64,000 nt of DNA from Ovoidimarina sp038744785 (GTDB taxonomy: Bacteria > Pseudomonadota > Alphaproteobacteria > Rhodobacterales > Rhodobacteraceae). This document shows, piece by piece, positions 58,729-64,000 of the stretch. A model generated the notes under the pieces. That model was not told the origin of the DNA, ran no database searches, and was given only the letters and a program-made list of their open reading frames with translations. Positions within the stretch are counted from its first letter, which is position 1. Every line of letters starts with the position of its first letter. The position numbers were made by a program, and so were the translations under genes. The stretch is from the NCBI GenBank assembly GCA_038744785.1, contig JBCDLX010000005.1, positions 124,001 to 188,000 on the forward strand. The letters are read 5' to 3'.

Positions 58729-59895
58729 TTAGGCCGCTGGCATCCGCTGTTCAACGATTTCGGCGAACCACGAACAGCCTGCCGGGATCACGTCGTCGTT
58801 GAAGTTGTATTCAGGGTGATGGACATGCGCCGTGTCACCATTTCCGACCAGGATATAGGCGCCCGGCCGCTCGTTCAGCATGAATGAAAAATCCTCGCCC
58901 CCCATCACAAGGGGTGCGTCTTCATCGCAATCGCCAGCGACGGCACGGGCCGCATCAGCCGCGTAGACCGTATGCTCTTCGTGGTTGCAGGTAACCGGGT
59001 AGTCCCGATCATAGGTCACCTCTGCCACTGCCCCGAAGGCCGACGCCACCTGCGTGCAGATCGCCAGAACCCGTTCTTCGGCCAAATCCTGCACTTCTGG
59101 GTCATGCGTGCGCACGGTCCCCTGAAGATGCGCAACCTGCGAAATCACGTTCTGCGCGACGCTGTCGGTGTGAAACGAAGTGATCGACACGACGACCTGT
59201 TTTGTCGGATCGACATTCCGGCTGGCAATCGTCTGAAGCGCCAGGATGACATGGCTTGCGACAACTGTGGCGTCGATCGTTTCATGAGGTTTCGCGGCAT
59301 GCCCACCCCTGCCCGTGATCTTGATATCAAGCCGGTCCGCCGCCGCAAAGAACGGCCCCGGTCTGATCGAAAAAGACCCCAAAGGCCGACCGGGCCAGTT
59401 GTGCATGCCGTAAACCTCGTCGATCCCAAACCGCTCCATCATCCCGTCTTTGACCATCTCGCGCCCACCGCCGCCGCCTTCTTCGGCGGGTTGAAAGATC
59501 ACCACCGCAGTGCCGTCAAAGTTCCGTGTCTCGGCAAGGTATTGGGCCGCCCCCAGAAGCATCGCGGTGTGGCCATCGTGACCGCAGGCGTGCATTTTGC
59601 CGGGCGTCTTCGACGCGTAGTCAAGCCCCGTCGCTTCCTCGATTGGAAGTGCATCCATGTCGGCGCGGAGCCCGATCGTGCGGCCCGAGCCGTTCGTTTT
59701 GCCCCGGATTACGCCCACAACGCCCGTCACACCAATGCCTGTCACGACCTCGTCACACCCAAAGTCCCGCAATTTCTCTGCCACCAGCGCCGAAGTCCTT
59801 TGGGTATCGAACATCAGTTCAGGGTGAGCGTGAATGTCACGGCGCCAGGTTGTGATGTCAGAGTGTAGCTCTGCGAAACGATTTTTAACGGGCAT
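58729..59895 (-). CDS. M20 family amidohydrolase (hippurate hydrolase-like)
   Basis: 388 residues. RADMDALPIEEATGLDYASK, MHACGHDGHTAMLLGAAQYL, FQPAEEGGGGGREMVKDGMM and the dimerisation domain GRGGHAAKPHETIDATVVAS identify the M20D amidohydrolase family (HipO/AmhX), which cleaves N-acyl amino acids. Metal ligands are visible in GHDGH and the Glu-Glu pair. It is the last gene on this strand before the convergent glycosyltransferase. Confidence 0.93.
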   Translation of the reverse strand: MPVKNRFAELHSDITTWRRDIHAHPELMFDTQRTSALVAEKLRDFGCDEVVTGIGVTGVVGVIRGKTNGSGRTIGLRADMDALPIEEATGLDYASKTPGKMHACGHDGHTAMLLGAAQYLAETRNFDGTAVVIFQPAEEGGGGGREMVKDGMMERFGIDEVYGMHNWPGRPLGSFSIRPGPFFAAADRLDIKITGRGGHAAKPHETIDATVVASHVILALQTIASRNVDPTKQVVVSITSFHTDSVAQNVISQVAHLQGTVRTHDPEVQDLAEERVLAICTQVASAFGAVAEVTYDRDYPVTCNHEEHTVYAADAARAVAGDCDEDAPLVMGGEDFSFMLNERPGAYILVGNGDTAHVHHPEYNFNDDVIPAGCSWFAEIVEQRMPAA

Positions 59896-59993
59896 GTCGC
59901 GTCCTAAAACGATCCAATATGGAAAACAGTTGCGCCGGAATAGGAAGAAACACCCACGGGATCAAGCACCGTACGAAACGCAATGCCTGGAAC

Positions 59994-60027
59994 AAAAAAG
60001 AAGCCCCCGACGCGCTGCGGCGGGGGC
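59994..60027 (-). terminator. Intrinsic terminator of the secreted protein gene
   Basis: On the minus strand, a GC-rich stem with GCCCCC (60027-60022) and GGGGGC (60008-60003) is followed directly by TTCTTTTTTG (the A-run at 59994-59999 on the plus strand). It lies 26 nt past the stop at 60053. This is the clearest rho-independent terminator in the window. Confidence 0.8.
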
Positions 60028-60052
60028 CCTTGGTCTTCGGGTCAGTGACGGA

Positions 60053-60574
60053 TCAGCTTTGGTTCTGGCATTCCGCCGTACGGTCAAGGGCGCGGTTGAT
60101 GTTTGTGCGGGTCAGGTCGATGTCGAACCCACCGCCATTCACCGTAATGCCACGCATGGACTTTCGCGTGCGCAGGTCGTTGGCAAGATCGCTACCGGTA
60201 CCCGACACGATGAATCCACCCCAGAAGCCCTGGCGTTCCTGACTGTGTGCCTCGGCGATGTAGCGATTTGGACCCGATTCCAACACAAGCAGCGGATCTC
60301 CGCCCGCGTTCTCAGGTGCTTCACCTGGAATGTAGATCCCAAGGTAGCCAAAATCGTCCGCGCCACCTGCGCCAGTCATAGTCTGCAACGACCCGACCTG
60401 AAGCACGATACCTTCTTCGGTCTGACGCTCCATAAAGCAGCCGCCAGTCGCCGTCGAACGGAAGATATTCCACCCTTCACGGAACTCAAAGAATTCGAAA
60501 TCCTGTGCCGACGCGCTGGTCGCAACAACGCACGCGGTCAGTGCAGCCGCCGCAGCGGTTACAAGTCTTTTCAT
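60053..60574 (-). CDS. Secreted protein of unknown function
   Basis: 173 residues with a Sec signal peptide (MKRLVTAAAAALTACVVATS ... ASAQ). The mature part starts DFEFFEFREGWNIFRSTATG and contains two Cys (GGCFMERQ, RTAECQNQS). The overall layout resembles IalB-type periplasmic proteins, but motif support is weak. It is monocistronic, with a clear terminator and an inverted repeat in its upstream region. Confidence 0.72.
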   Translation of the reverse strand: MKRLVTAAAAALTACVVATSASAQDFEFFEFREGWNIFRSTATGGCFMERQTEEGIVLQVGSLQTMTGAGGADDFGYLGIYIPGEAPENAGGDPLLVLESGPNRYIAEAHSQERQGFWGGFIVSGTGSDLANDLRTRKSMRGITVNGGGFDIDLTRTNINRALDRTAECQNQS

Positions 60575-60591
60575 CGATCATTCTCCCCTGT

Positions 60592-60627
60592 GTGAAACGT
60601 GATCTTAATCACCACGTCGCGTTTCAC
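60592..60627. promoter_or_regulatory. Inverted repeat GTGAAACG / CGTTTCAC upstream of the secreted protein gene
   Basis: Perfect 8-bp arms at 60592-60599 and 60620-60627, spaced by 20 bp, with an inner TGAT/ATCA element. It lies 18-53 bp upstream of the start at 60574 and may be an operator. Confidence 0.4.
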
Positions 60628-60679
60628 GAATGCGAAACATGCTCAGTATGCAAGGTTTTGAACCGGTTGCAACATTCGG

Positions 60680-61960
60680 CTATGCAACACGTTTCCGGAT
60701 ACGGCGAACCATGAACCACACCAGAAGAACCACAATCGGGGTCACGCCTGCAGTCAGCAATCCCTGAGAGATATTGGCTTCATCCGCGACCGGCCAGATG
60801 ATGTTGATCGCAAGGTTGACGGCGTAATAGCTGATCGCCACCACGCTTAACCCCTCGACAGTATGCTGAAGGCGCAGTTGCAGATCAGCGCGCCTGTCCA
60901 TGGATTCGAGTAGCGCCTGGTTCTGGGCCGACCGTTCGACATCGACCCGCGTCCGCAGCAAATCGCCCGCCCGCATCGCGCGCTCTGCCATGGCCTGAAG
61001 CCGCCCTTCGCCCGCTTTAACCGTTCGCATTGCCGGGTCAAAACGCCGCATCATAAACTCGCCGAACGTCTGTCGCCCCCCAAACCTTTCTTCGCGCATG
61101 ATCGCAATACGCTGGTTCACAAGCGCTTCGTAAGCCCCTGTCGCCCCGAATCGGAAAGCGCTTTGCGCCAGAAGGTTCTCTAATTCGGACGAGATCTTCA
61201 GCAGAGCTGTCAATGTGTCCTCGGCACGCGACGTCTCCCCCGCCATCTCCCCCATCAGGCCGGTCAATTCATTGTCGATCCGGCCCATTTCTGGGCCCAG
61301 TTCGCGCACACGGGCAAGCCCCAGCATTGACATGGACTTGTAAGTCTCGATCTCGCACAGCCGCTGCACGATCCGGCCAAGCCTGCGATCGCCCGCATCA
61401 GGCCGGACAAAGACAGCAAACCGCATATGCCCTGCCGGGTCGATCCGGAAATCACCAGCGACGATCGCGGTGTCGTCCACTACCTGCGAGACGGCAAGGC
61501 TTTCCGGCACAAACCAGTCGGCCAGTTTTTTGGCCACGTCATCGTCGTCCCTGTGAACATCGACCCGGATCAGGGCAGAGGTCATGCGAACGCCAGGCGC
61601 CGTCTCAAGCCAATCCTTTGGAAAAACGTCGAAGACACGGGTATCAAACGGACGGTCGTCATTGTCCGTTCCAAACACAGAATAGGTCACGAACTCTGTG
61701 TGGCTTTCCCATTTCAGCCGGTACTTGCCGATCTCGCCGAACCAATGCGTCGCCCCTGGCTGCGGATGCGCGGCACCGAACCTGTCCAACAGATCGATCA
61801 GATGTGCCCGATCGGCCTCACGGTCGCGTGCAGCGGCATTCTTGGGCTGCTTGATCGCCAGATAGGCCGCCCGGCATGGCGCCGATAACGGCGGAAATGG
61901 CCGCGCATGCAGCTCATTCGCCAACTTGTAGCGAAGCGGATGATCTTCTGGCCGGGTCAT
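60680..61960 (-). CDS. DUF3422 family membrane protein
   Basis: 426 residues from ATG 61960 (MTRPEDHPLRYKLANELHAR). The conserved N-terminus HPLRYKLANELHARPFPPL and the helical-coil middle part (LRTRVDVERSAQNQALLESM) end in two C-terminal membrane segments (about residues 370-390 and 400-418), the DUF3422 architecture. Function is unknown. It is divergent from the dehydrogenase-like gene across about 177 bp. Confidence 0.87.
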   Translation of the reverse strand: MTRPEDHPLRYKLANELHARPFPPLSAPCRAAYLAIKQPKNAAARDREADRAHLIDLLDRFGAAHPQPGATHWFGEIGKYRLKWESHTEFVTYSVFGTDNDDRPFDTRVFDVFPKDWLETAPGVRMTSALIRVDVHRDDDDVAKKLADWFVPESLAVSQVVDDTAIVAGDFRIDPAGHMRFAVFVRPDAGDRRLGRIVQRLCEIETYKSMSMLGLARVRELGPEMGRIDNELTGLMGEMAGETSRAEDTLTALLKISSELENLLAQSAFRFGATGAYEALVNQRIAIMREERFGGRQTFGEFMMRRFDPAMRTVKAGEGRLQAMAERAMRAGDLLRTRVDVERSAQNQALLESMDRRADLQLRLQHTVEGLSVVAISYYAVNLAINIIWPVADEANISQGLLTAGVTPIVVLLVWFMVRRIRKRVA

Positions 61961-62137
61961 GGGCGCATAACCTAGTCGGAATTGCCAACCTGTAAACGAA
62001 AAAATGCAAGCATTCTGGCCACTTAAAGGTACACCATCGTAGACCGAACAACCAAGGTCGCAAACAGACAAGACCTAACGCCTCCAGCCATGCGCGGCTG
62101 CGGCAAAGAAGACTGGAATGAAAACGGGGAGGTGGCG

Positions 62138-63094
62138 ATGCGCATCGGTTTCATCGGGCTGGGAAATGTCGGTGGCAAGCTGGCAGGCAGCCTTTTGCGA
62201 AATGGGTACGATCTGACGGTGCGCGACCTTGACAGGGACGCGGCAGGGCCGTTTCTTGCCGGCGGCGCGACATGGGCAGAGAGCCCCCGATTGATGGCCG
62301 AAACATGTGATATGGTCATCACGTGCCTGCCTTCTCCGGCGGCCTGCGCCACTGTCATGGAAGCCAAGGACGGTCTTCTCATGGGTCTCGGGCCGGGCAA
62401 GATCTGGGCGGAAATGTCGACGACCGACGCGAATGAGGTGCGCCGTATTGCGGATCTGGTCACGGCGCGGGGCGCCGAAGCAGTGGATTGTCCCGTCTCG
62501 GGTGGATGCCATCGGGCGGCAACCGGGAACATCTCGATCTTTGCAGGCGCACCGCGCGAGACGTTCGAGCGGGTGCTGCCGGTCCTGACAATCCTCGGCC
62601 GCCGGGTTCTGCATACTGGCGACGTGGGCTCCGCGTCCGTTCTGAAAGTACTGACAAATTATCTTGCGACAGCAAACCTTGTCAGCCTCGCCGAAGCGCT
62701 CACCACGGCAAAGGCCGCGGGAATGGACCTTGCAATAACCTACGAGGCGATCCGAATTTCGTCAGGCACCTCATTCGTCCATGAAACTGAAAGCCAGGTG
62801 ATCCTGAACGGGTCCCGCGACATCAACTTCACAATGGACCTGGTTCTGAAAGACATCGGTCTTTTTCAGGACATTGCCGAAGAGAATGGCGTGCCCCTCT
62901 CGCTCTCACCGCTCCTGGTTGGATTGTTCCGCGAAGCCATCGACGTCTATGGCGCCCGCGAGTTTTCACCGAACATCATCCGCCGGTACGAAGAGCCGAC
63001 CGGGCTCGCCATACGGGCGCCCGGCTTTCCACCAGAAATGGTGGATGACGAACCCGAAGAGCCTGGATACGAAGTCACGCCAAAACGGGTATGA
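62138..63094 (+). CDS. NAD(P)-dependent oxidoreductase, 3-hydroxyisobutyrate dehydrogenase-like
   Basis: 318 residues from ATG 62138. The Rossmann motif MRIGFIGLGNVGGKLAGSLL, DCPVSGGCHRAATGNISIFA and the catalytic Lys in VLKVLTNYL match the beta-hydroxyacid dehydrogenase family (MmsB/GarR/GlxR). The tail after residue 290 is Pro/Glu-rich and longer than usual. The substrate is unknown. A strong GC hairpin lies 33 nt after the stop. Confidence 0.9.
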   Translation: MRIGFIGLGNVGGKLAGSLLRNGYDLTVRDLDRDAAGPFLAGGATWAESPRLMAETCDMVITCLPSPAACATVMEAKDGLLMGLGPGKIWAEMSTTDANEVRRIADLVTARGAEAVDCPVSGGCHRAATGNISIFAGAPRETFERVLPVLTILGRRVLHTGDVGSASVLKVLTNYLATANLVSLAEALTTAKAAGMDLAITYEAIRISSGTSFVHETESQVILNGSRDINFTMDLVLKDIGLFQDIAEENGVPLSLSPLLVGLFREAIDVYGAREFSPNIIRRYEEPTGLAIRAPGFPPEMVDDEPEEPGYEVTPKRV

Positions 63095-63126
63095 TCCTTC
63101 ATCCTGGCAAAATACTCCGGGGAGGT

Positions 63127-63149
63127 TCGGAGGGGCAGAGCCCCTCCGA
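63127..63149. terminator. GC hairpin between convergent genes
   Basis: TCGGAGGGGC (63127-63136), loop AGA, GCCCCTCCGA (63140-63149): a perfect 10-bp stem between the dehydrogenase and dienelactone hydrolase gene ends. It is preceded by TTCATCCTGGCAAAATACTC, a sequence I recall as common before GC hairpins in Rhodobacterales genomes. It may be a bidirectional terminator or a repeat. Confidence 0.55.
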
Positions 63150-63185
63150 TGGGTCGGATCGCCACACGCGATACGAAGCACAGCT

Positions 63186-64000
63186 TCAGGCCAGATGCTC
63201 GCTAAAGAATGCAAGCGTTCGGTTCCACGCGAGGGTCGCTGCCTCTTCGTCGTAGCGGGGCGTGGTGTCGTTATGGAAACCGTGGTTCACGTCCGGATAG
63301 AAATGCACGCTGAACTCCTTTTGGTGTTCGCGCAGCGCCGCTGAATAGGCGGCCCAACCCTCATTGATGCGATCATCCAGACCCGCATAGTGGATCATAA
63401 GCGGCGCTTCGATCGCCGGGACATCGGCGGCATCGGGCTGGCGGCCGTAGAACGGCACCGAAGCCGCAAGATCGGGATAGGCCACGGCCAGTGCGTTGCA
63501 TACACCGCCACCGTAGCAAAACCCCACCGCCCCTACTTTACCCGTCGAACCATCGTGATCGCGCAAATATTCGTAGGCTGCAAAGAAGTCTTCCATCAGC
63601 TTCGCGCGGTCCAGTTCACGCTGCATCTCGCGGCCCTGCTCGTCCGTTCCTGGGTAACCGCCAAGCGGCGTCAGGCCATCTGGCCCAAAAGCCAGATATC
63701 CGGCCTTGGCCGCGCGCCGGACGACATCCTCGATATACGGGTTCAGACCGCGGTTTTCGTGCACGACAAGCACCGCCGGAAGTGGCCCTGACACATCGGA
63801 CGGCCTGGCCATTAAGCCACGGATCGTTCCGTGGCCTTGCGCGCTTTCATACTCTGCCACCATCGTCTCGATCGACGGATCATCTGTGGCAACCTGCTGC
63901 GCCAAAGCGTAGTTCGGCTGCAGCTGCTCAAGGAGCATCGCGCCGGTGACACCGGCGGCCGCGTACTTTCCGGCCTGTGAGATGAACTGTCGTTTGGTCA
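63186..64000 (-). CDS. Dienelactone hydrolase family protein with Tat-like leader (5' end outside window)
   Basis: The frame stays open to the right edge, reading TKRQFISQAGKYAAAGVTGA before the internal Met at 63938; this resembles a twin-arginine-type leader (TRR/KRQF), so the true start is just beyond the window. The hydrolase has HENRGLNPYIEDV, GFCYGGGVCNALAVAYPDLA with the nucleophile Cys, and the catalytic His in NHGFHND. It belongs to the alpha/beta-hydrolase fold of dienelactone hydrolases (YghX group), whose substrates are lactones or esters. Probably exported folded by the Tat system. Confidence 0.88.
   Translation of the reverse strand, partial: TKRQFISQAGKYAAAGVTGAMLLEQLQPNYALAQQVATDDPSIETMVAEYESAQGHGTIRGLMARPSDVSGPLPAVLVVHENRGLNPYIEDVVRRAAKAGYLAFGPDGLTPLGGYPGTDEQGREMQRELDRAKLMEDFFAAYEYLRDHDGSTGKVGAVGFCYGGGVCNALAVAYPDLAASVPFYGRQPDAADVPAIEAPLMIHYAGLDDRINEGWAAYSAALREHQKEFSVHFYPDVNHGFHNDTTPRYDEEAATLAWNRTLAFFSEHLA

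Overview
The window is about 60% GC, densely packed, and reads as a chromosomal segment of a marine Rhodobacterales (roseobacter-type) alphaproteobacterium. The grounds are a complex I (nuo) cluster interleaved with lineage-typical small genes (DUF5333, DUF5337, a helix-hairpin-helix-extended NuoE), the chain nuoN-birA-coaX-rnj, choline-sulfatase, a DUF3422 protein and a Tat-leader dienelactone hydrolase. No rRNA, tRNA, CRISPR array, prophage or insertion sequence was recognised.

Layout. Positions 1-7.3 kb: a partial secreted protein with a phospholipase A2-like motif coupled to a membrane glycerophosphodiesterase, radA-cvpA, and a tatABC-ATPase operon. 7.5-14.7 kb: accessory genes, mostly regulator/target pairs with clear palindromes between them (WYL regulator with a monooxygenase-like protein; Lrp regulator divergent from a LysE exporter; HxlR regulator divergent from a membrane protein), an orphan ABC ATPase, two decayed genes and an atypical SDR. 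14.7-20.5 kb: a SnoaL-like protein, prfC, small membrane/lipoprotein genes, a 540-bp gene-free stretch with two consensus DnaA boxes, a DEAD-box helicase and a tautomerase.

20.6-44.4 kb is one long minus-strand block: nuoA-B-C-(sulfotransferase)-D-(unknown)-E-(HhH membrane protein)-(DUF5337)-F-(two DUF3291)-(lipoprotein)-(DUF5333)-G-(lipoprotein)-H-I-(CMD-like)-J-(secreted unknown)-K-L-M-N-birA-coaX-rnj. All 14 complex I subunits are present and appear intact. Eleven non-nuo genes lie among them, most joined to their neighbours by 1-4 nt stop/start overlaps, so they are probably cotranslated with complex I.

44.5-64 kb holds mixed housekeeping and accessory genes: choline-sulfatase with GST and ASCH genes, EcsC/LprI-like genes, a DegT aminotransferase, gph divergent from glmU-glmS plus a coupled AlkD-like gene, moaA-waaA-glycosyltransferase, an M20 amidohydrolase, a DUF3422 protein, a hydroxyisobutyrate-dehydrogenase-like enzyme and a dienelactone hydrolase cut by the window end.

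The most unusual signals are a 60-bp palindromic repeat present twice (10300-10359 and 20530-20589, 52/60 identical, each about 20-25 nt past a stop codon and between convergent genes); the accessory gene load of the nuo operon, including an HhH domain shared by the NuoE tail and a neighbouring membrane protein; three regulator-linked perfect inverted repeats; and a DnaA-box-bearing intergenic region beside a pair of look-alike small membrane proteins. Starts, domains and motifs were read by eye; family names are from recognition and were not checked against a database.
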